Source of the DNA: Acidobacteriota bacterium
Lineage (GTDB): Bacteria; Acidobacteriota; Blastocatellia; Pyrinomonadales; Pyrinomonadaceae
NCBI GenBank assembly: GCA_003223025.1
Contig: QHXR01000005.1
Location: 1-40,321, forward strand
Direction of reading: 5' to 3'
Length of the DNA: 40,321 bases
Below the pieces are notes generated by a model. That model ran no database searches. It was not told the DNA's origin and worked only from the letters and a program-made list of their open reading frames with translations. Within the stretch, counting starts at the first letter, position 1; each line of letters begins with the position of its first letter. The position numbers were made by a program, and so were the translations under genes. Positions 8,073 through 17,500 of the stretch are shown here, piece by piece.

Positions 8073-11000
8073 ATGAACAAAACACTACTATTTGGACGAG
8101 CGGTGAAGATTCTGTTCGTCATGATCCTGTCCGCAGGTTCAGCCTTGTCCCAACTGACCCTCAACACGTCATTTTCAGCCGGTATTACTGACGGCAATTC
8201 GAACGGATTTGTCTCGGCGGTTCAGGCTGACGGAAAGATTCTCGTCGGCGGGAATTTCGCGTTGGTGAATGGCGTCGAACAGTTTGGTCTCGCCCGACTG
8301 AATTCGAATGGCTCTAGAGACGCGACCTTCAATAGTGCCGGATCGGGGCCGAACGGCGGTGTGTTTGAAATAAAGATTCTCGGCACAGGAAAGATCCTGA
8401 TCGGCGGAAACTTCACGACATACAACGGGACGAATATCTCCGGTGTCGCGCGGCTGAATGCAGACGGAACACTTGACGCAACCTTTAACACGGGTGGAAC
8501 GGGAGCAACGGGAGCGGTTCGGAGCATCGCCATCCAGACCGATGGAAAATATCTGATCAGCGGTCAAAATCTGTCGGCGTACAACGGCACGGCCAAATTT
8601 TCGATCATTCGCATCAACGCCGATGGAACGTTGGACGCAAGCTTTACATCTCCGTTTGCCGCACCTGCTCCGTTTGTCGAACAGCCCGCACTGCAGTCGG
8701 ACGGTAAGATCATCATCGGCGGTACATTCACAGTCGGAAATTACAATAACCTTGCGCGCCTCACGACTACCGGGGCCGTTGACACGACCTTCAACGGCGG
8801 CAGTACGGGTATGAATGGCGGCGTCTATGCGGTTCTGGTTCTGGGTGATAATCGAATCCTCGCCGGTGGAGATTTCACGGCAATTTATGGCGCCGGCCGT
8901 CCGGGCTTGGCACGACTGAATGCAGACGGAACGATGGACAATACTTTCAATCCCCCGGCTTTAAGTTTGTCACACGTCGAGTACATCGCGCTGAAGCCTA
9001 ACGGACAGTATTTTGTCGCCGGCGAGTTCATTGGCGACGGACAATATCCGGTCGGGCTCCTGAATACCGATGGAACCATCGATGCGGTATTCAACCAACC
9101 TGAAGCGGATAACACGGGTTATCATGTCGCTCTTCAGGCGGATGGAAAGATACTTGTTACCGGTTGGTTCAACACCACGGAAGCGCTCGGCAATCTCTCT
9201 AATCGTAATTTGCTCCGACTGAACGCCGATGGCACCCGTGATTTGAGTTTTACCGTTTCGCTTAGCGCGTTCGCGAGCGTCGGGTCGATGCTTCAGCAGC
9301 CGGACGGCAAATACGTCATAGCCGGAAACTTCACTTTCGCAAACGGAACAAGTCACGCGAATATAGTCCGATTCAACAGTAATGGAACACTCGATAACAC
9401 GTTTCAGTCCGGATACGGAATCTGGAGCATAAATAATGTCGGGACAAATGCCGTTGCCCAACAAGCGGACGGCAAGATACTGCTCGGCGGATATTTCTTT
9501 GAATACAATCTGGACGACGCACGAAGTCTCGTCAGATTAAACAGTGACGGCACCCGGGACGCTACGTTCTCTACCTTGGGAATTCAGGCCGGGGATCCGT
9601 CTATAAACGATCTGCTCGTATTGCCCGACGGAAAGATCATGGTAGCGGGTGCCGGGTTGGATATCGGCTTCCAAACTCTTGTTCGGCTGAACACCAACGG
9701 CACCGGTGACGCGGGTTTCATACCCGGCAATGGCAATGGCAACATGCAGAAAGTTTTGCGGCAACCGGATGGAAAGCTTATCGTGGTCGGAAATTTCACA
9801 TCGTACCTCGCCCAGGCGCGAAGTCGCATCGTCCGATTAAATGCCGATGGAAGCCTGGACGGAACCTTCAATATCGGAACGGGCGCCAATAACCAGATAT
9901 CCACCGCAACATTACTCGCGGATGGAAAGATCCTGATCGGCGGTTTCTTTACGAGTTTTAACGGAACCACGCGTAATCGGATCGCCCGGCTTAATTCGGA
10001 TGGTTCCGTCGACACAGGATTCAATCCGATCGCGGGTGCAAACGGCAGTGTCGCGGCCATTGTTGTGCAGCAGGATGGCAAGTATGTAATTTCCGGCGGC
10101 TTCACGACGTACGACGGAGTTACACGTGTCCGCCTTGCCCGAATCAATGCAAACGGTTCGCTCGACCCTTCGGCAGATTCCGGGATCGTGAACGACATCC
10201 GGTTCGGGATCAGGCGGCTGATGCTTACGGCGGATAATGAGATCCTGGTTGGCGGAACGTTTACAACTTACGGAGCAGTGGCTCGCGACGGAATCGCAAA
10301 GCTTCGTAGTGCTCTGACGGTACGAGCTCCGTTTGATTTCGATGGCGATGGGAAGACCGACATCGGAATTTTCCGTCCGGTCGCAGGTGCATCCGAATGG
10401 TGGATCAACCGAAGCGGCAACGGGATAACGTTCGCTCTGCAATTCGGCTCATCGACCGACAAGATCACGCCGGCTGACTATACGGGTGACGGCAAAACTG
10501 ACATCGCATTCTTTAGACCGAACTCAGGCCAATGGTTCGTGCTTCGATCCGAAGACTTCTCGTTCTTTGCGCTTCCGTTCGGAACGAACGGCGATGTTCC
10601 CGTGCCGGCTGATTACGATGCGGATGGCAAAGCAGACTTCGCCGTCTTCAGACCTTCGTCATCGACTTGGTTTCTATCGCAATCATCCGGAGCTCCGACG
10701 CGGATATTCCAGTTCGGCATCTCGGGCGATGTTCCAGTCGTCGCGGATTACGACGCGGACGGAAAAGCCGACGTTGGAATTTTCCGACAGGCTGCAGGCG
10801 GTGCCGAATGGTGGATCGATCGAAGCACGGCAGGAGTTCTCGCGATCCAGTTCGGTGCGAACACGGATAAGGCGGTTCAAGGAGATTACACGGGTGACGG
10901 AAAAACAGACGTTGCGATCTGGCGGCCGTCGACCGGCGAATGGTTCATCGTCCGAAGCGAAGACTTCTCGTTCTACGGATTCCCGTTCGGAACAAACGGC

Positions 11001-11165
11001 GATGTCGTTGCTCCCGGTGATTACGACGGAGACGGCAAGTTCGATGTGACTGTATTCCGTCCATCGACTGCGACGTGGTTCATATCGAGAACGACCGCCG
11101 GAACACAGATCGTACAGTTCGGCGCGAACGGTGACCGTCCGCTGCCGAACGCGTTTGTGCCGTAA
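8073..11165 (+). CDS. Giant secreted protein 1: 14 delta-60 repeats plus six-unit FG-GAP/VCBS-like cassette
   Basis: The protein has 1030 residues. An N-terminal signal peptide (charged start, hydrophobic KILFVMILSAGSALS) is followed by about 720 residues of tandem units with the pattern QPDGKI..GGNF....G..R..IARLNADGSLD..FN. I count 14 units. The N-terminus carries an extra half-unit (LNTSFSAG), and unit 14 lacks that half. From about residue 753, six units of about 46 residues follow, each starting with an Asp-rich loop (DFDGDGKTDIG, DYDADGKADF and similar) expected to bind calcium. The protein ends GDRPLPNAFVP. The start is supported by GGAGAAG at 8061-8067. The product is probably an extracellular or surface protein; no enzymatic motif is visible and its role is unknown. 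It is the first of three tandem paralogues. Confidence 0.9.
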   Translation: MNKTLLFGRAVKILFVMILSAGSALSQLTLNTSFSAGITDGNSNGFVSAVQADGKILVGGNFALVNGVEQFGLARLNSNGSRDATFNSAGSGPNGGVFEIKILGTGKILIGGNFTTYNGTNISGVARLNADGTLDATFNTGGTGATGAVRSIAIQTDGKYLISGQNLSAYNGTAKFSIIRINADGTLDASFTSPFAAPAPFVEQPALQSDGKIIIGGTFTVGNYNNLARLTTTGAVDTTFNGGSTGMNGGVYAVLVLGDNRILAGGDFTAIYGAGRPGLARLNADGTMDNTFNPPALSLSHVEYIALKPNGQYFVAGEFIGDGQYPVGLLNTDGTIDAVFNQPEADNTGYHVALQADGKILVTGWFNTTEALGNLSNRNLLRLNADGTRDLSFTVSLSAFASVGSMLQQPDGKYVIAGNFTFANGTSHANIVRFNSNGTLDNTFQSGYGIWSINNVGTNAVAQQADGKILLGGYFFEYNLDDARSLVRLNSDGTRDATFSTLGIQAGDPSINDLLVLPDGKIMVAGAGLDIGFQTLVRLNTNGTGDAGFIPGNGNGNMQKVLRQPDGKLIVVGNFTSYLAQARSRIVRLNADGSLDGTFNIGTGANNQISTATLLADGKILIGGFFTSFNGTTRNRIARLNSDGSVDTGFNPIAGANGSVAAIVVQQDGKYVISGGFTTYDGVTRVRLARINANGSLDPSADSGIVNDIRFGIRRLMLTADNEILVGGTFTTYGAVARDGIAKLRSALTVRAPFDFDGDGKTDIGIFRPVAGASEWWINRSGNGITFALQFGSSTDKITPADYTGDGKTDIAFFRPNSGQWFVLRSEDFSFFALPFGTNGDVPVPADYDADGKADFAVFRPSSSTWFLSQSSGAPTRIFQFGISGDVPVVADYDADGKADVGIFRQAAGGAEWWIDRSTAGVLAIQFGANTDKAVQGDYTGDGKTDVAIWRPSTGEWFIVRSEDFSFYGFPFGTNGDVVAPGDYDGDGKFDVTVFRPSTATWFISRTTAGTQIVQFGANGDRPLPNAFVP

Positions 11166-11207
11166 CCTGCGCGGTGGACCGGCAACAGTTCCCCTTTTCC
11201 TCTTAAA

Positions 11208-11242
11208 TACATCAAGCCGGCGAACTTAGCCGGCTTGATGTA
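11208..11242 (+). terminator. Hairpin after giant gene 1
   Basis: A perfect 14-bp stem (11208-11221 with 11229-11242, core CATCAAGCCGGC) closes a 7-base loop 43 bases after the stop of the first giant gene. No U-tract follows, so it may be a weak terminator or an mRNA-stabilising 3' hairpin. The rest of the 174-bp gap to the next gene is A/T-rich and holds no recognisable gene. Confidence 0.5.
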
Positions 11243-11339
11243 CGTCTAAGACCTCTTAACAAGTCGTCGCAATATAACAGCGAAAAAACTGTCACAATCA
11301 ACGTACTTTTTTGGCCGTAGCGTATTTATCTATTGTTGT

Positions 11340-14300
11340 ATGAAATCCCCCAGAGCTTTATTGTTTTTCATTTTCGTTTTTTTCACGGCGGCGTTTACCT
11401 TCGCAGCAGACAGCGATCTCGATCCGACATTCTCGACCGGCAGCGGTCTCGGGAATCAACCTCTCGCTCTCGTCCGGCAGGCCGACGGGAAATTTATCGT
11501 CGCCGGAAATTTTGAGACCGTCGCCGGTGCGCGGCGGAACAAGATCGCGCGGCTGAATGCTGATGGCAGCCTGGACGCGTCCTTCACAAACGGCAGCGGA
11601 GTCGACGGCAACGGTATCGTCTGGGCGGCGGCGGTGCAGAATGATGGAAAGGTTCTTATCGGCGGCGAGTTCTTTTCGGTGAACGGCGTCGCTCGTTCGT
11701 TTCTTGCGCGACTAAATGCGGACGCAAGTTTGGACACGAGCTTCGCACCTCAGATCAGCGATCGCGTTCTTGCGATCATCGTGCAGCCCGATGGGAAGAT
11801 CCTCATCCTCGGTGATTTTCAATCGGTCAACGGTTCGTTCCAATCACGTAAACTTGCGCGACTCAATCCGGACGGAACTCAGGATCTGAGCTTTACGAAC
11901 GCGCTCGGCAACGACGTGGGGAACATCGTTTTCAAACTTCAGCCGGATGGAAAGATCCTCGCGACCGGCGGTCCGCAGCGTCTTACGCGACTCAACGCGA
12001 ACGGCGGTTTCGATGCGTTCAATCCGGGCGGGGCGGGCCTGACCGGTTTCGTTAACGCGATCGAGCTCGATGCATCGAACAACATTTACGTCGGCGGATC
12101 GATCACCGCGTACAACGGCGTCCCACGCACAAATCTGATCAGGGTATTTCCGGACGGCACGCTCGATGCGGCATTCAACCCATCTGTTCCCGACACGACA
12201 TTCAATCAGGGTGTGACCGGGATCGGAGCACAAGCCGATGGCAAGATCGTCATCACCGGATTCTTTAGCACCGTCAATGGCCAGGGCCGTAACGGACTCG
12301 CACGCGTGAACAACGACGGAACGATCGACTCGGGTTTTAACCCGAGCGCTCCGTTCGCCGGATCGGTCGGCCGCGTCCTGATCCAACCCGATCAACAGAT
12401 CGTTGTCGGCGGACAATTCACGACTATCGCCGGAGCTGCACGAGCGCGGATCGCACGATTAAATTCGAACGGCACGATCGACCCGACTTTTTCGCGCAAA
12501 CGCGGAGCAAACGATGGAGTTTTTAATCTAACTCGGCTTCCCGATGGAAAGGTGATCATCGGCGGATTCTTTACCGCGGTCGACGAGCAGCCGGCGGGTG
12601 CGATCGCTCGTCTGACGCCGAGCGGTCAGCTCGATACATCATTCAACACGGGAAGCGGATTCGTCGGAGTCGTCGCCCGATCCGTTATTCAGCCCGACGG
12701 AAAGATCGTTGTCGGCGGATTCTTCACGAGTTTCAACGGCGCGACGCGGATGAACATCGCTCGCCTCAATGCGGATGGAAGTTTGGATCCGTCATTCGAC
12801 TCCGGCACCTCGGTCGACGCGATCGTCACCGACATCGCGATTCAGACCGACGGCAAAATAATCATCGTCGGACTTTTCAAAACGGTCGGCGGGGTCACGG
12901 GCCGTCACGTTGCACGACTTAACGCGAACGGCACGATCGATTCGTCTTTCAATCCCGGGACCGGTGCCGATTTCGAGATCGATGACATCGAGCTGCAACC
13001 GAACGGCCAAATGCTCGTCGCCGGTGGTTTCGATAATTTCAACGGAACCGCGCGGAGCTCGATCGCCCGTCTAAACACGAACGGGAGTCTCGATGCGACC
13101 TTCAATCCATCGACGCAATTCGACGGAGCAGTGTTTTCGATCGCGACCCAACCCGACGGGCGGATCGTCGTCGGCGGCGGTTTCAATAACGTGAATTCGA
13201 CTGCCAGGAATCATGTAGCCCGATTGAACGCGAACGGATCGGAGGATACGTCGTTCCAGCTTCCCGGTGGTTTCACCGGCGATGAAGTTTACAAGGTCGC
13301 GCTGCAGGCCGACGGAAAGATCGTCGTTGGCGGCACGTTCCTGTCGATGGGCGGAGCCGGTCGGCCGAAGGTCGCGAGACTGAACGCGAACGGCACCGTC
13401 GATGCGTCCTTCAACACCGGCGGAATTACTGCCGAACCCGGTAACGAGCCGGAAGTCGACGATATCGCGATCCTTCGCAACGGAAAGATCATGCTCTCCG
13501 GCGAGTTTGCGACGCTCAACGGAATCGAGGCTAATCGCGTGACGCGTTTGCTCGGTACGCCGATCGCGCAGTCGTTGGCGCCGTTCGATTTCGATGGCGA
13601 TGGCAAGACTGACATCGGCATCTTTCGACCGAACGCTCTCTCGGCGGAATGGTGGATCAATCGTAGCTCGACGGGTCAGACATTCGCTCTTCGATTCGGC
13701 GCACCGACGGATCCGATCGTCCCGGCTGATTACACGGGCGATGGAAAAACTGACATTGCTTACTTCCGTCCATTCTCGGGTGAATGGTATGTCCTTCGAT
13801 CGGAAGACTTTTCATTTTTCTCTTTACCCTTCGGCGTCCACGCCGATATCCCTGTTCCCGCCGATTACGACGGCGACGGCAAAGCAGACTTCGCCGTCTT
13901 CCGTCCGTCAACCTCGACGTGGTACATCTCGCAATCGTCCGGCGCACCGACTCGGATATTCCAGTTCGGTATCAGCGGCGATTCTCCGGTCGTCTCCGAT
14001 TACGATGCGGATGGAAAAGCCGACGTCGGGATCTTCCGTCAGTCGGCAGGCGGAGCCGAATGGTGGGTCGATCGAAGCTCAGCCGGCTTACTCGCGATGC
14101 AGTTCGGGGCGAACACAGACAAGCCGGTTCAAGGCGATTACACCGGAGACGGAAACGCAGACGTCGCGATCTGGCGCCCGTCGACCGGCGAATGGCTCAT
14201 CGTTCGAAGCGAAGATTTCTCGTTCTACGGCTTCCCGTTTGGAATTAACGGCGACATCGTCGCTCCGGGCGATTACGACGGTGATGGCAAGTTCGACGTG

Positions 14301-14417
14301 ACTGTCTTCCGCCCGTCGAATGCAACTTGGTATATCTCGAGAACGACCGCCGGAACGCAGATCGTGCAGTTCGGAGCGAACGGCGATCGTCCTTTGCCGA
14401 ACGCGTTCGTACCTTAA
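11340..14417 (+). CDS. Giant secreted protein 2: 14 delta-60 repeats plus six-unit FG-GAP/VCBS-like cassette
   Basis: This 1025-residue paralogue begins with a signal peptide (MKSPRALLFFIFVFFTAAFTFA). A half-unit DLDPTFSTGSG comes next, then 14 delta-60 units of the same sub-type as protein 1 (QPDGKIVVGGFF.....G..R..IARLNADGSLD.SF). Unit 14 ends abruptly at RVTRLLGTP, missing the half that the N-terminus supplies, as expected for a closed ring such as a beta-propeller. From about residue 748 the C-terminal cassette of six Asp-rich units follows, nearly identical to those of the neighbours and again ending GDRPLPNAFVP. No Shine-Dalgarno sequence precedes the ATG. A strong intrinsic terminator follows the gene, so it is not obviously co-transcribed with the third gene. 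Function unknown; surface or matrix display is plausible. Confidence 0.9.
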   Translation: MKSPRALLFFIFVFFTAAFTFAADSDLDPTFSTGSGLGNQPLALVRQADGKFIVAGNFETVAGARRNKIARLNADGSLDASFTNGSGVDGNGIVWAAAVQNDGKVLIGGEFFSVNGVARSFLARLNADASLDTSFAPQISDRVLAIIVQPDGKILILGDFQSVNGSFQSRKLARLNPDGTQDLSFTNALGNDVGNIVFKLQPDGKILATGGPQRLTRLNANGGFDAFNPGGAGLTGFVNAIELDASNNIYVGGSITAYNGVPRTNLIRVFPDGTLDAAFNPSVPDTTFNQGVTGIGAQADGKIVITGFFSTVNGQGRNGLARVNNDGTIDSGFNPSAPFAGSVGRVLIQPDQQIVVGGQFTTIAGAARARIARLNSNGTIDPTFSRKRGANDGVFNLTRLPDGKVIIGGFFTAVDEQPAGAIARLTPSGQLDTSFNTGSGFVGVVARSVIQPDGKIVVGGFFTSFNGATRMNIARLNADGSLDPSFDSGTSVDAIVTDIAIQTDGKIIIVGLFKTVGGVTGRHVARLNANGTIDSSFNPGTGADFEIDDIELQPNGQMLVAGGFDNFNGTARSSIARLNTNGSLDATFNPSTQFDGAVFSIATQPDGRIVVGGGFNNVNSTARNHVARLNANGSEDTSFQLPGGFTGDEVYKVALQADGKIVVGGTFLSMGGAGRPKVARLNANGTVDASFNTGGITAEPGNEPEVDDIAILRNGKIMLSGEFATLNGIEANRVTRLLGTPIAQSLAPFDFDGDGKTDIGIFRPNALSAEWWINRSSTGQTFALRFGAPTDPIVPADYTGDGKTDIAYFRPFSGEWYVLRSEDFSFFSLPFGVHADIPVPADYDGDGKADFAVFRPSTSTWYISQSSGAPTRIFQFGISGDSPVVSDYDADGKADVGIFRQSAGGAEWWVDRSSAGLLAMQFGANTDKPVQGDYTGDGNADVAIWRPSTGEWLIVRSEDFSFYGFPFGINGDIVAPGDYDGDGKFDVTVFRPSNATWYISRTTAGTQIVQFGANGDRPLPNAFVP

Positions 14418-14438
14418 ATTTGTTTGCGAGGCGATACC

Positions 14439-14474
14439 TGCGGCGGACTCATTCGTGAGACCGCCGCATTTTTT
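14439..14474 (+). terminator. Rho-independent terminator of giant gene 2
   Basis: A 13-bp stem with one mismatch (14439-14451 with 14456-14468, core TGCGGCGG/CCGCCGCA) closes a TTCG tetraloop and is followed directly by six T residues (14469-14474). It lies 22 bases after the stop codon. This is the clearest intrinsic terminator in the cluster. Confidence 0.85.
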
Positions 14475-14503
14475 CTCGAAACTGGCGGGCGAACGAAAAA
14501 ATC

Positions 14504-14532
14504 TTTTCTTTTCGGGCTAGGCTTCCTATACT
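14504..14532 (+). promoter_or_regulatory. Possible promoter of giant gene 3
   Basis: A good -10 hexamer TATACT (14527-14532) in the context TTCCTATACTTC is almost the same as the ribH -10 context. The -35 at the right distance (TTTTCT, 14504-14509) is poor, so an activator may be needed. It lies downstream of the terminator of gene 2, which supports separate transcription of gene 3. Confidence 0.4.
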
Positions 14533-14591
14533 TCTTCACACCATTCACTGTCTGATATTGCAAAGACCGAATCCGGTTGCGGGGCACGTAC

Positions 14592-17500
14592 ATGAAATTG
14601 CGATCCAGCTTAAACCTCTTCCTCCTTCTGTTTCTTTTTACAGGCATTTCGTCGAATGTCCCCGCGTCTCCGGGAGATTTGGATCCCACTTTTTCATTCG
14701 ATGGAATAAGCAGCGACGGGATCGGAAGCGGTACCTATAACGACGGACAGGCTGGTGCGGTGCAGACCGACGGGAAGATCGTGATAGCCGGACGAGCTCA
14801 GTATGGATCGGCAAACCCGACGTGCGGAGTTTCGAGGTATAACCCGGACGGCTCAATTGATACTACTTTTGATTTCGACGGTCGGGCTTTCGTCCCTGTG
14901 AATGATTCTTTCCATTGCTGGACGATGGCGATCCAGCCCGATGGCAAGATCATCGTCGCGGGTGACCGGTTTGGCGGTACGCCCCGGGGGTTCGGACTTG
15001 CCCGCTTCAACCCGGATGGAAGTCTGGACAATTCTTTTGACGGCGATGGAAGAGTTGTCACGGACGTAGGCAGCACAACTTACCGGCTCTCCGCGATCGC
15101 GATTCAGCCCGATGGAAAGATCGTTGCGGCCGGAAATGTATTTACCGGAGCGACTACCGATATCCTTCTTATCCGTTACAACTCCGATGGTTCCGTCGAC
15201 AACTCATTCGACGGTGACGGCAAAGTCATCACATCAGTTGGAACCGGAACCGACGAAGCTCACGCGGTCGCGATCCAGGCCGATGGAAAGATCGTCGCGG
15301 CCGGCTATGCAAACAGCAATTCGGACTTTGATTTCGTCTTAGTTCGATATAACGCGGATGGATCCCTCGACAGTTCGTTCGACACGGATGGGAAAGTTAT
15401 AACTCACATAGGCGATGCGTCGGGCGCTGAGGCCGTGACGATTCAGCCGGACGGCAAGATCGTGGCAGCAGGGGAGGGCGGTGGCGGCCCGAATTCTGAA
15501 TTTGCCGTTGCCCGATACAACCTAAACGGATCACTTGATACGTCTTTCGATATGGATGGGATCGTGACTACGCCGATGGGAACCGGCTACGATTTTGCCG
15601 ACGATGTAAAAATTCAGGCCGACGGCAAAATCTTGTTGACCGGCGATCGAGAGCAGGCAGATGATTATGATTTTGCGCTCGCCCGGTACAACACCGATGG
15701 GTCACTCGACACATCATTCGATGGCGACGGTAAAGTTACTACCAACTTCGGAGACGATGACGTTGCCGTTACGGTGTCGTTGCAGTCGAACGGCAAGCTG
15801 GTCGCCGTTGGCTACACAGGCAATGATGCAAATTCGATCGTTACCTATAACGCCGCGATCGCCCGCTACAATGCGGACGGTTCGATCGATACTTCGCTCG
15901 ACAGTGACGGAAAATTGGTCAGTGATATCGGTTTCCAGAATTCTACCGCTCGTGCAATGGCGATCCAGTCGGACGGCAAGACCGTCGTCGCAGGTTATAC
16001 ATTCAACGGAGTCGATAATGATTTCTCGGTTATCCGTTATACGACGGATGGTTTCCTTGATCCGACGTTCGACGGTGATGGCCGTGTTATCGTCCCGATT
16101 TACGAAGGCAATGATGTCGCCAACGCGATAGCGATCCAGCCCAACGGCAAAATTGTTGTTGCCGGATCGGCCCACAACGGCGTCAATAACGACTTCGCTT
16201 TTATCCGCCTGAACACCGACGGTTCGCTCGATGGTTCGTTCGGTCTTGGCGGCAAAGTCGCGGTCGGGATCACGTTTTCCACGAATAGCAATGAGATCGC
16301 AAATGCCGTAGCGGTGCAGCCCGACGGGAAGATAATTGCGGCTGGATCGGCTTTCACGACCGTCGAAAAATTTGGCTTTGTCCGTCTCCTCCCTAGTGGT
16401 GAACTGGATACCTCCTTTGACGGAGACGGTAAATTGATCTCGCTGATCGGATCTGCTAGCGAAAGCAATGTCGCCACCGCTCTGGCACTTCAGCCGGACG
16501 GAAAGATAGTCGCTGCCGGTGGTTTTTCAAGCAGATTGACTGTCGCCCGTTATAACTCAGACGGTTCTCCCGATCTATCGTTTTCAGGTGTCGGATACGT
16601 TTTTGTCTCGAGCGTCGGCGCGGCTGAGACTGTCGTAATTCAGTCGGACGGCAAGATCGTCACGGGAGGTGCCGGTAGCATCGGCGGATTCGGTTTGAAT
16701 TTTGCTCTCGTCAGATTGAATGCCAACGGTACGCCCGACGGAAGTTTTGGCTCGCAGGGTACGACCGTCACTCAGTTTACCGGCGTTAACTCCAAAATAA
16801 ACAGTATCGCGCTTCGTCCCGACGGGCGGATCCTGGCTGCCGGCTTAACGGATCGCCTCGTCCCGAACGACGACGATTTCGCACTCGCCCAGTACAACAC
16901 GAACGGCACGCTCGATACTTCGTTTGGCAATGCCGGTAAGCGCGTAATAGATATTTTCGACGGCAGCACGGACTACATCCGCGGGGTCGCACTCGATGCG
17001 AGCGGCCGGGCCACCGTTGCCGGAACTTCCAACGGGCTCTTTACGGTTGCTCGAATTCTCGGCGATCTTTCGGGCCTGAAGTCTCCATTCGATTTCGACG
17101 GCGACGGCAAAACCGATATCGGGATCTTCCGTCCGAGCGGCGGAGAATGGTGGATCAATCGAAGCGGAAACGGTCAGACTTTCGCACTGCAGTTCGGTGC
17201 GTCGACTGATGTCATCGCACCCGCCGATTTCACCGGCGATGGAAAATCCGACATCGCGTTCTTTAGACCTTCATCGGGTGAATGGTATGTTCTGCGATCC
17301 GAAGACTTTTCATTCTTTGCGCTTCCGTTCGGGACAAATGGCGACGTTCCCGTTCCGGCAGATTATGACGCGGATGGCAAAGCGGACTTCGCTGTCTTTA
17401 GACCGTCGTCGTCGACGTGGTTCGTCTCGCAATCATCCGGCGCTCCGACTCGGATATTCCAGTTTGGAATCACCGGCGATTCTCCGGTCGTCTCCGATTA

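Noticed and set aside
11304-11325. Third copy of the LuxR/kinase promoter element upstream of giant gene 2 (TAC ... GCGTAT)
   Set aside because: The half-sites are five bases further apart than in the two good copies and the AAAA and TTTT flanks do not line up.
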